In this document: one piece after another, positions 15,151 to 21,731 of the stretch
How positions within the stretch are numbered: position 1 is the first letter of the stretch
How the letters are laid out: every line of letters begins with the position of its first letter
Virus record (IMG/VR): IMGVR_UViG_3300009502_000127
Span: 1 to 34,906 of that record
From: a virus
Strand: one strand, 5' to 3'
Length of the DNA stretch: 34,906 nucleotides
Translations under genes and position numbers: made by a program
Notes under the pieces: generated by a model
Told to the model about the DNA's origin: nothing
The model's input: only the letters and a program-made list of their open reading frames with translations
The model's database searches: none

Positions 15151-16050
15151 CTATTCTTTAGCTACTTTCGCTGATCGAGATTTACTTACTTTATCCTTTG
15201 ATTGCGCCATAAGAGGCATCGTTTTTGCGATAGATTTTAATAATATAAGTTCGGGCACTTTATAATATTTGCATCGTTTCCACTGTGGATATTCGTAGTT
15301 ATGGAGTAATCCTTGTTTGGTAATCCAGTGTAGTCGAGATTTGCCTACATCAAGATATTCGAGAGCATCTTTCCGGCAGCAGCACCAGCAGTTAAACGCA
15401 TCACTATAAAATGGGGCAATATATGGCATGGCATTATTACTACGTGGTGGGGTAGTAATGGCCTCTTCGGCTGGGATGCCATAGAGTAGCCTTTCTATTA
15501 ATGTTGTTTCTGCAATACAACATCGAGGATCATGGCTCCACTGTACGGCTGTCTTTGATTCTCCAAAGGCATAGATAAGTACTGTGTTAGATTTATTACT
15601 TAATATTTGTTCGGATGTTCCAAAGTAACAATTATCTTGATCAGAAGGGAGGGTAATATTTTTGCGGCCAAGTTTTAGTCCCTGTCTCCACCCATTATCG
15701 TAGGCCCATAGTTTAAATGCTGTATAACTTTCCCATGGACTTGTATGTACATTATATACTTTATTAGCTTGTAGCATCTCGTTGTAGGCTATATATAATG
15801 TGTGTCGTCCACGAGCCATTGATCCATCACCATGTATTGTTTTTGATTTTATGACTGTATCTGATCGTAGACATCCGCAGCTTTTTGAGTGCCCATTTCT
15901 CAGCGACGCAGCCTGCACTGATTTTATATTTGGATTTCCACAAGCACATGTACAGTTGTATGCTTGCCGCTTATTTTTTGTATCTCGGCCAATAACGATC
16001 CAACGGCCATACACTTCGCCAGGATTAATTTCTGTATGCTTTCTATTCAT
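15151..16050 (-). CDS. Zinc-ribbon / HTH DNA-binding protein, paralogue of the downstream gene
   Basis: A 299-aa protein. The zinc ribbon is at C33-x-C35-x-C37-G with S57-C-G-C60; an F-K-L-W-A-Y-D-N-G-W segment (~112-121) takes the place of the AP2/HNH region; an HTH module lies at ~158-201 (GESKTAVQWSHD ... AEEAITTPP). A C-terminal winged-helix-like DNA-binding segment (~224-272, RKDALEYLDVGKSRLHWITK) resembles excisionase/MerR-type HTHs. The last residues are basic. There is no HNH triad. A good ribosome-binding site (AAAAAGGAAATT) precedes the ATG on the minus strand. It is likely a sequence-specific regulator. It forms a two-gene unit with the 417-aa paralogue. Confidence 0.7.
   Translation of the reverse strand: MNRKHTEINPGEVYGRWIVIGRDTKNKRQAYNCTCACGNPNIKSVQAASLRNGHSKSCGCLRSDTVIKSKTIHGDGSMARGRHTLYIAYNEMLQANKVYNVHTSPWESYTAFKLWAYDNGWRQGLKLGRKNITLPSDQDNCYFGTSEQILSNKSNTVLIYAFGESKTAVQWSHDPRCCIAETTLIERLLYGIPAEEAITTPPRSNNAMPYIAPFYSDAFNCWCCCRKDALEYLDVGKSRLHWITKQGLLHNYEYPQWKRCKYYKVPELILLKSIAKTMPLMAQSKDKVSKSRSAKVAKE
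15632..15653 (+). repeat. GATC-core element inside a minus-strand gene
   Basis: TTATCTTGATCAGAAGGGAG on the plus strand (P form). On the coding strand it encodes T-L-P-S-D-Q-D-N, the same reading phase as the other coding copies. Confidence 0.7.
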
Positions 16051-16176
16051 GATGATAATTTCCTTTTTGAGTATTCTATATTTATAGTACCCAATCTAAA
16101 TCAGTCTTAAACATGCCTCATTAGAATTTATTGAAGAATTTTATAACTGCTAGTTAGTACGTCTGTTGATAACTTC

Positions 16177-16203
16177 TCCACCTTTTCTGATCCAGACTTA
16201 AAG
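16177..16203 (-). repeat. GATC-core element, Y form
   Basis: CACCTTTTCTGATCCAGACT then TAAA. Paired with a P copy at 16303-16328 across ~100 nt of non-coding sequence. Confidence 0.85.
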
Positions 16204-16302
16204 CTATAGGATACTATCTACTGTTACTCGATATCCCATAGCTCTTTAATATAATTATAAAGTACTGGATTACCGAGTATCTGTAGTAGTATTCCTGCAG
16301 TC

Positions 16303-16328
16303 TTTAGTCTAGATCAGAAAGAAGGGTA
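16303..16328 (+). repeat. GATC-core element, P form
   Basis: TTTAGTCTAGATCAGAAAGA then AGGGT. No gene starts within reach downstream. Confidence 0.85.
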
Positions 16329-16393
16329 TTATATTCACTTCTACATGTACTATTCGTAAATTATAGAATTAGTAGCTCTCACTCTCCAAAACA

Positions 16394-16539
16394 ACTATTT
16401 AATATTAATAGATTATTAGTAATACTAATACTTACTAAAATAGTAAGAAATGAAATACTGTCACTTACTATTTAATATTAATAGATTATTAGTAATACTA
16501 ATACTTACTAAAATAGTAAGAAATGAAATACTGTCACTT
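16394..16539. repeat. Perfect 73-bp tandem duplication with internal dyads
   Basis: Units 16394-16466 and 16467-16539 look identical. Each contains the palindromes TTAATATTAA, ATTAGTA-A-TACTAAT and CTTACTA-AAA-TAGTAAG. The pattern is like iterons or paired operators. Confidence 0.9.
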
Positions 16540-16647
16540 AATTAAACTATGCGAAACACTATAAAATTTCACGGGTTTTGCATAATAAAAGCATATTTCT
16601 TATTTCTCGTCATTTCTAGCATCTAAATTAACAGAGACATCCCAAAG

Positions 16648-16706
16648 CCCATCTTTTAGTTTTTGGAGCGTCCTATAGTACCTACAACATCTAGAAATGC
16701 ATATCC
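16648..16706 (+). repeat. Dispersed ~60-nt repeat, copy C
   Basis: It runs from CCCATCTTTT to TAGAAATGCATATCC. Copy B at 17663-17721 has the same two ends with the same internal spacing (46 nt from CCCATC to GAAATG), and copy A at 17511-17580 is looser. The segment 16671-16702 matches 2461-2492 inside a gene at about 30 of 32 positions. Confidence 0.75.
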
Positions 16707-16740
16707 CATAGCATCACCAGGACTACAGAATTAATTTACA

Positions 16741-16764
16741 GCCCTCTTCTGATCCAGACTAAAA
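16741..16764 (-). repeat. GATC-core element, Y form
   Basis: GCCCTCTTCTGATCCAGACT then AAAA, in the non-coding block. Confidence 0.85.
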
Positions 16765-16933
16765 GAACATAAGCAACTTATCATATCTAGGCAGACATAG
16801 TACCTAGGCAAAAACACTCCCCTGCGCCTGTGCCCGTGCGTTACTATAGACGTGTGCGTGTTACTATATACGTGCGTGTTACTAACCATAGGTAATAGTT
16901 ATATTTTATGTTTATAATACTATAATCTAAAAC

Positions 16934-17007
16934 CTAAGGTTTTAATATAATTCTAGTATTATATTCTATTCTAAGGTTTTAATATAATTCTAGTATTATA
17001 TTCTATT
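16934..17007 (+). repeat. Perfect 37-bp tandem duplication
   Basis: The unit begins CTAAGGTTTTAATATAATTC and occurs at 16934 and 16971. AT-rich and non-coding. Confidence 0.9.
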
Positions 17008-17191
17008 CTTCAGTATTAGATAAGCCTTAGAATTTACTAGCGTAAATCCTAAGGTGGTTACTACGTAACCAATTAGAGTATAAGTAATTACTATGTTACG
17101 TACGAGGCCTGGAACCCCAGTGCCTTCATTTTTCTGTTTTAGCATAGGATGCTTGCGCCCATCAAACACCTAGGGTGGTAATTCGCCTAAT

Positions 17192-17290
17192 ATTTTAATC
17201 ACGATCAGAAAGGAGGGTGAGGAATTCATTGGCTGCGAATGTCTGATAGGCAGTAAATATACTGCTGCTCTTTCTGATCCAGACTAAAAA
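17192..17290. repeat. GATC-core element pair: P form 17192-17219, Y form 17267-17290
   Basis: The P copy includes AGAAAGGAGGGTGAGG, a perfect 10-base complement of the usual 16S anti-SD tail, yet no convincing gene follows. The Y copy is GCTCTTTCTGATCCAGACTA. The pair brackets ~47 nt. Confidence 0.85.
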
Positions 17291-17313
17291 CTACAGAAGA
17301 GCGTCGCTATAGG

Positions 17314-17340
17314 TTTTTATATCACGATCAGAAAGATGGC
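17314..17340 (+). repeat. GATC-core element, P form
   Basis: TTTTTATATCACGATCAGAA then AGATGG, 23 nt after the previous Y copy. No gene downstream. Confidence 0.8.
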
Positions 17341-17435
17341 TTAAAGTTATATCTCCTGATGATTAGATACTTCTGCTGGAGAGAGTTCGGCGATTACTAC
17401 GCTTCAGTTTTATCAGTAGAAGCAGGCTTCCCTCT

Positions 17436-17619
17436 CAGATTTAAGAAATTCTTCAAACACTCACAATATACGACGTATAAATTTTAAATAGCACTAGAGT
17501 GGCACTTACACCCATCTTTTGCATCCATGCCGCCCAAGAGGCCCTCCAGTAGCAGTGGACTTCGCAAGAAATGCATATCTACAGGACGGCTAATCCCCAG
17601 ATTTAAGAAATTCTTCAAA
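17436..17619 (+). repeat. Duplicated imperfect palindrome, copies 17436-17457 and 17598-17619
   Basis: Two identical 22-nt boxes starting CAGATTTAAGAAATTCTTCA lie 162 nt apart. TTTAAGAA and TTCTTCAAA are nearly reverse-complementary, as in a protein-binding site. Confidence 0.8.
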
Positions 17620-17662
17620 TACAACTGTTATAGCCACAAAAATAGTGATGGATGACACATTC

Positions 17663-17721
17663 CCCATCTTTTAGATTTTGGACTGTCTCAGCATACCTAC
17701 AACGTCTAGAAATGCATATCT
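17663..17721 (+). repeat. Dispersed ~60-nt repeat, copy B
   Basis: CCCATCTTTTAGATTTTGGA ... ACCTACAACGTCTAGAAATG ... CATATCT. It shares ends and spacing with copy C at 16648-16706, and its central ACCTACAACGTCTA block also occurs in the gene at 2162-2554. Confidence 0.75.
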
Positions 17722-17827
17722 CGTCCAAAGTCTAGGGCACAAACAGCAATAGTGGCAGGATTACCAGCCTTCCCGAATCTTATGATTCAGAGTCCAGTCC
17801 AAAAATATTGGACATAATACATAGCAA

Positions 17828-17874
17828 ATATTCCTGACTCTTTTAGTAAGAAATACCTAAGAAATCAGGAATAT
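17828..17874 (-). terminator. Long inverted repeat downstream of the minus-strand operon
   Basis: Perfect 10-bp arms, ATATTCCTGA (17828-17837) and TCAGGAATAT (17865-17874), lie 41 nt past the stop of the last minus-strand gene. Just inside is a near-duplicate ATTAGTTTTGCTNATATT. It may be a terminator for that operon, though the T-run is short. Confidence 0.5.
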
Positions 17875-17914
17875 TAGTTTTGCTCATATTCTAAATATTA
17901 GTTTTGCTAATATT

Positions 17915-18256
17915 TTATTTAGATTTAGAAGCTCTAATTGCCATAAGTCTAGCACCATTTGCCTTATCGGCTTCTATCTGTTTAGGAGTTCGTTCCTTCT
18001 TTTCTTTCTTCACAGATCTTTCATTCCATAAGGCACAGCCAGTATTCATACAATCTCTAACTTCTGAATCTACCCAACTACTGCAGTCCATGCATTTCCT
18101 TCCAATAGCATCACGAGTTCCATGTTTTTGCCCATCAGCATATTTACCAGAACGGAAAGGCCAAAGTGGACAGTTATTAGCAGTACATGCTGTAACCTCA
18201 CTAGAACTATCTAGGCAGCACCACAAACATTTTTTTCTAATATTTATCATAGACAT
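17915..18256 (-). CDS. Small protein with two Cys4-type zinc-binding repeats
   Basis: A 113-aa protein with two copies of a motif frequent in small phage proteins: residues 9-35 (KKCLWCCLDSSSEVTACT, then NNCPLWPFR) and 54-80 (RKCMDCSSWVDSEVRDCM, then TGCALWNER). The putative zinc ligands are C10, C13, C24, C29 and C55, C58, C69, C74, each closed by C-x-L-W. The C-terminal 30 residues are strongly basic (KKEKKERTPKQIEADK). Related phage proteins carry the consensus C-L-D-C-C...E-V-R-x-C...C-P-L-W-P-Y-R; their molecular role is not established. It is the last gene of the minus-strand operon, and its ATG directly abuts the previous stop (TAAATG). Confidence 0.7.
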   Translation of the reverse strand: MSMINIRKKCLWCCLDSSSEVTACTANNCPLWPFRSGKYADGQKHGTRDAIGRKCMDCSSWVDSEVRDCMNTGCALWNERSVKKEKKERTPKQIEADKANGARLMAIRASKSK

Positions 18257-18451
18257 TTAATTTTCCCCCAAGTTACTTAATCCACGAAGTATAACTGGTT
18301 GTGTTTTCCACTCATCATGACTGTCATAATATCCCATCCAAAACTTGCCCTCGAAAGCTATATCAAACCAATCTCTAGCCTCTAAGATAGTTTCGGCCTC
18401 GGCAGTAGCCACTACCAAACTTTGTTCATTTATCAATTCGTAGGTTCGCAT
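18257..18451 (-). CDS. Small hypothetical protein
   Basis: A 64-aa protein I do not recognise: MRTYELINEQSLVVATAEAE, then an alpha/beta stretch with aromatics (DWFDIAFEGKFWMGYYD), ending LSNLGEN. The composition suggests one small domain, with a strand followed by a helix (AETILEARDWF). Its ribosome-binding site derives from the GATC element at 18461-18486, which lies inside the end of the upstream gene: on the minus strand GGATCAGAAAAGGGTGAGG precedes the ATG. Start and stop abut both neighbours, so it is firmly embedded in the operon. Confidence 0.65.
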   Translation of the reverse strand: MRTYELINEQSLVVATAEAETILEARDWFDIAFEGKFWMGYYDSHDEWKTQPVILRGLSNLGEN

Positions 18452-19291
18452 TTAATTTTCCTCACCCTTTTCTGATCCAGATAATACTTTAAAATCTAAT
18501 CTATTATGTACAGTAGGTAATACTGCAATCACATCATCCCAGAGATAACCACGATTCACTGACTGTAGTATACCACACTTATGTAGTCTCCACAATCGAT
18601 TCCTACCAATATGTAGATAGGCTAATGTTTCGGCCCGTGTAGCATAGCCTTCGCCGGAAAAATTAAGTGATAGTACCCCAGTACCTGCATATGACTTATT
18701 TGGTGATACTGGTGTTGTCATTGCCTCATAAAGTGGCATACCTGATTTAATGCGTTTTGTCAATAACTGTTCGCTCACTATGCAGCGAGAGTCTCTTCCC
18801 CATGCAGCCAATGATTGTGTAGTACCCTCTAGTGTTAATAATATGGTATTCTTTTTATTGCTATTCATGCCCGAAACATCAGTGATATATGCATTTGCTA
18901 TAGAAAATGGCTGTGTGGTATCTTTCCGCAAGATTCGCATGCCACTAACATAATTATTGGCGCATGTCCAGTTATAAAAATCTTCGAAGGTTGTTGTGTT
19001 CTTCCATCCACTATTCGTCCAAACTCTATAGAGTGGCGTGTCAGAACCTCCATGCTTATAGTTACAAGCAGATATAGCTTCTTTTCGAAGACAGCCGCAA
19101 CTGCGTGTATGTGCACCAGTGATATGTCGTCGAGTGACAACGACATCTTTTCCACAATCGCAATGGCAGAGATAGGTTGTGGTAGTATTACGTATGCCCA
19201 CTGCAATTTTGGGTAATACTTCTACAATTACCAATCTGCCATAGCGATCATTTACTTGTGGATCTGGGTATTTTGTTGGCGTATTGCTCAT
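18452..19291 (-). CDS. Zinc-ribbon / HTH DNA-binding protein, third paralogue
   Basis: A 279-aa protein. I prefer the ATG at 19291 over the one at 19303 because GGAGGT lies four bases before it (ATGGAGGTACAAATG). Zinc ribbon C42-x-C44-x-C46-G with S64-C-G-C67; an F-Y-N-W-T-C-A-N-N-Y segment at ~105-114; an HTH module at ~153-194 (EGTTQSLAAWGRD ... YEAMTTP); and a C-terminal excisionase-like HTH at ~217-262 (TRAETLAYLHIGRNRLWRLH). The order matches the 15151-16050 protein. No HNH catalytic triad is visible. It ends V-L-S-G-S-E-K-G-E-E-N, encoded by a GATC element. It is probably a regulator of viral or host DNA. Confidence 0.7.
   Translation of the reverse strand: MSNTPTKYPDPQVNDRYGRLVIVEVLPKIAVGIRNTTTTYLCHCDCGKDVVVTRRHITGAHTRSCGCLRKEAISACNYKHGGSDTPLYRVWTNSGWKNTTTFEDFYNWTCANNYVSGMRILRKDTTQPFSIANAYITDVSGMNSNKKNTILLTLEGTTQSLAAWGRDSRCIVSEQLLTKRIKSGMPLYEAMTTPVSPNKSYAGTGVLSLNFSGEGYATRAETLAYLHIGRNRLWRLHKCGILQSVNRGYLWDDVIAVLPTVHNRLDFKVLSGSEKGEEN
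18461..18486 (-). repeat. GATC-core element, P form on the minus strand, coding
   Basis: On the plus strand CTCACCCTTTTCTGATCCAG; on the minus strand it encodes V-L-S-G-S-E-K-G-E and provides the AAAAGGGTGAGG ribosome-binding site of the next gene. Confidence 0.85.
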
Positions 19292-19451
19292 TTGTACCTC
19301 CATTTTCTTTTATCCACTGTTCTAACTTATATTGTGTCGTTAATAATCCAAATCGAGCAGAATCTAGTAGGGCGTGTATCAGTAATGTTCGCATTTCATA
19401 GGAGACAACATCATATTTGCCATGAGATTTAACTGTTGTATTAGTCATCAT
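19248..19451 (-). CDS. Small hypothetical protein
   Basis: A 67-aa protein beginning M-M-T-N-T-T-V-K-S-H-G-K-Y. The ATG at 19451 overlaps the end of the upstream gene (AATGATGACTAA), so the pair is likely coupled. The same frame is open upstream but would read through that gene's end. The body is a helical segment (SYEMRTLLIHALLDSARFGL) followed by a polar tail. It overlaps the start of the zinc-ribbon gene by 44 nt. A P-form GATC element (minus strand) ends six bases before its ATG and supplies AAAAGGGG. I do not recognise a family. Confidence 0.55.
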   Translation of the reverse strand: MMTNTTVKSHGKYDVVSYEMRTLLIHALLDSARFGLLTTQYKLEQWIKENGGTNEQYANKIPRSTSK

Positions 19452-19683
19452 TTTCTTGCCCCTTTTCTGATCCAGATAAAACAGTAGTAGCATAATAATT
19501 AGGAAATAGATATGCAAGTAGAGAAGGAGCACTATCAATCGCATGTCTATCTATATCAGTCATATTCGTCGCATCAACAATAACAATAGATTTTGCTCTG
19601 CCACATAATGTAGCAAATGCTGTAGTACAGGCAGCATCCCATGAAGAGTTAGAATTGCATGATAGCATAGTAGGGGTAGTCAT
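19441..19683 (-). CDS. Small hypothetical protein, first gene of the minus-strand operon
   Basis: An 80-aa protein with a good ribosome-binding site (AAAAAGGAAAACACATT before the ATG). It contains an alpha/beta-looking core (KSIVIVDATNMTDIDRHAID) and ends T-V-L-S-G-S-E-K-G-Q-E-N-D-D. The V-L-S-G-S-E-K-G block is identical to that at the end of the zinc-ribbon protein two genes downstream and in both cases comes from a GATC element, not from homology of the proteins. Function unknown. It faces the Ntn-hydrolase gene across a 170-bp divergent promoter region. Confidence 0.55.
   Translation of the reverse strand: MTTPTMLSCNSNSSWDAACTTAFATLCGRAKSIVIVDATNMTDIDRHAIDSAPSLLAYLFPNYYATTVLSGSEKGQENDD
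19458..19481 (-). repeat. GATC-core element, P form on the minus strand, coding
   Basis: On the plus strand GCCCCTTTTCTGATCCAGAT then AAAA. It encodes V-L-S-G-S-E-K-G and precedes the ATG at 19451 by six bases. Confidence 0.85.
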
Positions 19684-19853
19684 AATGTGTTTTCCTTTTT
19701 GTGGCTCATATATGTATGGCCAATATTAATATACCCACTATTAATATAGTCTAAACATATATCAAATTATTATTTTATTATATGTTTAGCCATTATATAA
19801 AGTGGGAATACTATTAGAGCAGGTAGGGTAACAGATAAAAGGAAATTAATAGC
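19684..19853. promoter_or_regulatory. Divergent intergenic region with an operator-like dyad at 19751-19789
   Basis: This 170-bp AT-rich gap separates two divergent units. It holds a perfect 11-bp inverted repeat, CTAAACATATA (19751-19761) and TATATGTTTAG (19779-19789), with a 17-nt spacer, and a nearby direct repeat of TATTAATATA. It suits a regulator site controlling both directions. I could not fix -35/-10 boxes with confidence. Confidence 0.6.
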
Positions 19854-20420
19854 ATGACATGTATAGTTGGTATAGAAGAAGATGGAAATGTATACATTGG
19901 TGGAGATAGTTTAGGTTCTAATGCTGACTGGCATAAGACAGTACGAGCAGACGAAAAGGTATTTCGCCGAGTACAGCCAGACACTGATGAGCCTTATATT
20001 TTTGGATTTACGACAAGCTTTCGTATGGGACAATTATTACGTTATAGTCTTTCTATTCCTGCACGTCATACAAAAGTAGATATATTTGAATATTTGGCAA
20101 CTGACTTCATAGATGCCTGCCGTACTACTTGGAAAGACGGAGGATTTGGAAAAATTGAGAATGGAGAAGAAATTGGAGGAACATTTTTGCTGGGTTATCA
20201 AGGGAAGTTATATACGATTCAATGTGATAACCAAATAAGTAGGAGTGTTCTGACATTTGCTGCCTGTGGCTGTGGCGAATACTATGCGCTAGGATGTCTC
20301 TATGGACTTAGTAGTATTGGCACACTAGCACCAAAAGAGAGAATAACCAAAGCACTGGAGGCTGCAACCATGCATAGCGCAGGAGTAGGTTCTCCATATC
20401 ATATTGTGAGCCTGCATTAA
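19854..20420 (+). CDS. Proteasome-like (Ntn hydrolase) peptidase
   Basis: A 188-aa protein resembling the single-chain Ntn-hydrolase/20S-proteasome-type proteins found in some phages. It opens MTCIVGIEEDGNVYIGGDS. After Met removal Thr2 would be the nucleophile, Asp18 in G-G-D-S matches Asp17 of proteasome beta subunits, and Lys35 in R-A-D-E-K-V-F matches Lys33. Further family features are FGFTTSFRMGQLLRYSL (~50-66), EIGGTFLLGYQGKLYTI (~107-123), the G-C-G...A-L-G segment and a C-terminal S-A-G-V-G-S-P-Y-H-I. HslV and proteasome relatives hydrolyse peptides as oligomers; whether phage copies are active proteases is not known to me. It has a good ribosome-binding site (AAAGGAAATTAATAGC) and is its own unit, divergent from the small-gene operon. 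Confidence 0.8.
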   Translation: MTCIVGIEEDGNVYIGGDSLGSNADWHKTVRADEKVFRRVQPDTDEPYIFGFTTSFRMGQLLRYSLSIPARHTKVDIFEYLATDFIDACRTTWKDGGFGKIENGEEIGGTFLLGYQGKLYTIQCDNQISRSVLTFAACGCGEYYALGCLYGLSSIGTLAPKERITKALEAATMHSAGVGSPYHIVSLH

Positions 20421-20428
20421 AATTCTCG

Positions 20429-20454
20429 GCCCTCTTTCTGATCGTGATTAAAAA
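20429..20454 (-). repeat. GATC-core element, Y form
   Basis: GCCCTCTTTCTGATCGTGAT then TAAAAA, 8 nt after the Ntn-hydrolase stop. Confidence 0.85.
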
Positions 20455-21115
20455 GATAAGTACTATACATTCCCTCTAGGTTTAAGTATCAATACTATAA
20501 GGGTAAGATATACGAGTAGGATACTCATATATTAAGTTAGGCACAAAGTAAAAAAGTATTAAGGATATATCCCAGAGCAAATATTTTCCTGTTTTAGAAA
20601 TCATATAACAATATAACAAAATAGAGAGTCGGCAGCCAGATCAGACACTTGTTGCCCATACTTCTAGATCTTCGCCAATTACTATATTTAGATATTTAGA
20701 TATTTAGATAAATAGATAGATATACACAATGGAACGAACAGCACACTAGATAGTAACTCAATCTCTATATTTTTATTGATTTTCTGGCAAGGCCAATATC
20801 TCCTCAATTCTGTGTCCATAATATTTACGTAAGTGAACACTACAACTTTGTGTTCCTCTTATATATATTATTCCTACTCAGCTCCAGTAGTAACTCTACA
20901 TATTAATTTCGCCGCTGCACTTATTAGTGGCAGATAAGGCCTGGAAGGTAGGGATTCTACTACTGGATACGATTTTAACCTGCTCACATATTAGCAGCAA
21001 GTAATACCTACACCTCACATAACTCTATACACCCAATCTATACTGTATAACAGCTACTAATGATTGCAGTGACAAGAGATGGAGGTGTAGGTGTTCCCAA
21101 TAACAATTAACTTTT

Positions 21116-21140
21116 CTGGCCCTCTTTGATCACGAGTAAA
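21116..21140 (-). repeat. GATC-core element, Y form
   Basis: GGCCCTCTTTGATCACGAGT then AAA, ending a few bases before the terS ATG. The gene lacks any other clear ribosome-binding site. Confidence 0.8.
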
Positions 21141-21144
21141 TAAC

Positions 21145-21729
21145 ATGAGTACTACTATAACAGATACTAGCATACAACATAGAACACTAGATATGAAGCA
21201 TCAACAGTTTGCAACTGAGTATGTGAAACACTTCAATGCCACGAAGGCCTATAAAGCAGTCCATCCTGGAGTAACTATAAAAACTGCTGGACAATTGGGT
21301 TGTCAAACACTAAAAGATCTTAGAGTACAAAATATCATCCAATCATTACTCAAAGAACAAGATGTCACAGCAGAAATGGTAATCGCTGAGCTCAAACGTA
21401 TCGCCTTTTGTCGTGCTACTGATATTGTAAGTTGGGATAACGCTGGTAATACTACTTTAATACCCTCATCAGAAATTAGTGAAGATGTTGATGCATCAGT
21501 CCTTATCATTGCACGTCCGGGACGGCAGGGGCAAACGATTGAGATCAAACGTGAGAATAAACTTGCTGCACTAGAAATTCTGGCTAAATATACAGGAATC
21601 TCTAATAAAACGAGTGTTGAACTGAGTGGTAAAGTTGATGTCGCACTCTCATTTGCTGATTTAGCAGTACTTGCCTCTGATACTACGGATACTACACCGA
21701 CATCTGGATCAGAAATAGAGCATAAATAA
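21145..21729 (+). CDS. terS: Terminase small subunit
   Basis: A 194-aa protein of the terminase small-subunit type (Terminase_2-like). The recognisable part begins at residue ~17 (MKHQQFATEYVKHFNATKAY), followed by AGQLGCQTLKDLRVQNIIQS, the N-terminal HTH that binds the packaging site. A central segment (VTAEMVIAELKRIAFCRATD) starts the oligomerisation region, and ENKLAALEILAKYTGISN is the typical C-terminal helix of this family. Two starts are possible: 21145 or 21193 (the MKHQQ codon). The last residues (T-S-G-S-E-I-E-H-K) include a GATC-core element. TerS recognises the phage DNA and loads the large subunit encoded next. Confidence 0.85.
   Translation: MSTTITDTSIQHRTLDMKHQQFATEYVKHFNATKAYKAVHPGVTIKTAGQLGCQTLKDLRVQNIIQSLLKEQDVTAEMVIAELKRIAFCRATDIVSWDNAGNTTLIPSSEISEDVDASVLIIARPGRQGQTIEIKRENKLAALEILAKYTGISNKTSVELSGKVDVALSFADLAVLASDTTDTTPTSGSEIEHK
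21702..21720 (+). repeat. GATC-core element, truncated P form, coding
   Basis: ATCTGGATCAGAAATAGAG near the end of terS, read as T-S-G-S-E-I-E. It matches the left half of the element; the SD-like half has decayed. Confidence 0.6.
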
Positions 21730-21731
21730 TT

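Larger units (their letters stand above)
16079..17914. other. 1.8 kb non-coding, repeat-rich region (candidate origin/control region)
   Basis: No reading frame here looks like a gene on either strand. The block holds six GATC-core elements; a 73-bp perfect duplication (16394-16539) rich in dyads; G/T-rich near-repeats around 16836-16885; a 37-bp duplication (16934-17007); the dyad GGTTAC-TAC-GTAACC near 17055; duplicated palindromic boxes at 17436 and 17598; three related ~60-70 nt sequences (16648, 17511, 17663); and a long inverted repeat at its right edge. It separates two minus-strand units. AT-richness, iteron-like repeats and lack of genes fit an origin or a regulatory locus, but nothing proves replication starts here. 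Confidence 0.6.
20421..21144. other. 0.7 kb non-coding region before the packaging genes
   Basis: No supportable gene on either strand. It holds Y-form GATC elements at each end (20429-20454 and 21116-21140), a run of ATTTAGAT-like units at about 20685-20722, and otherwise AT-rich unique sequence. The late promoter should lie here, but I found no convincing consensus box. Confidence 0.5.

Noticed and set aside
16394-16539. Possible CRISPR array
   Set aside because: There are only two units, directly abutting with no unique spacers, and no cas genes anywhere.
2461-17721. Diversity-generating retroelement template/variable repeat pair
   Set aside because: The similar sequences lack an adenine-biased mismatch pattern, the coding copy is in a low-complexity tail, and no reverse transcriptase gene is present.
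13896-19303. Calling the three zinc-ribbon proteins active HNH endonucleases
   Set aside because: The zinc ribbon and flanking segments fit the family, but no H-N-H catalytic set is visible in any of the three.
19248-19544. Membrane protein starting at 19544 on the minus strand
   Set aside because: The hydrophobic N-terminal extension overlaps the real end of the upstream gene in another frame and passes through a GATC element. A coupled ATG at 19451 with a good ribosome-binding tract is preferred.
16079-21144. tRNA genes
   Set aside because: I looked for cloverleaf-like paired arms and TTCGA-type T-loops in the gene-free regions and saw none I could support by eye.
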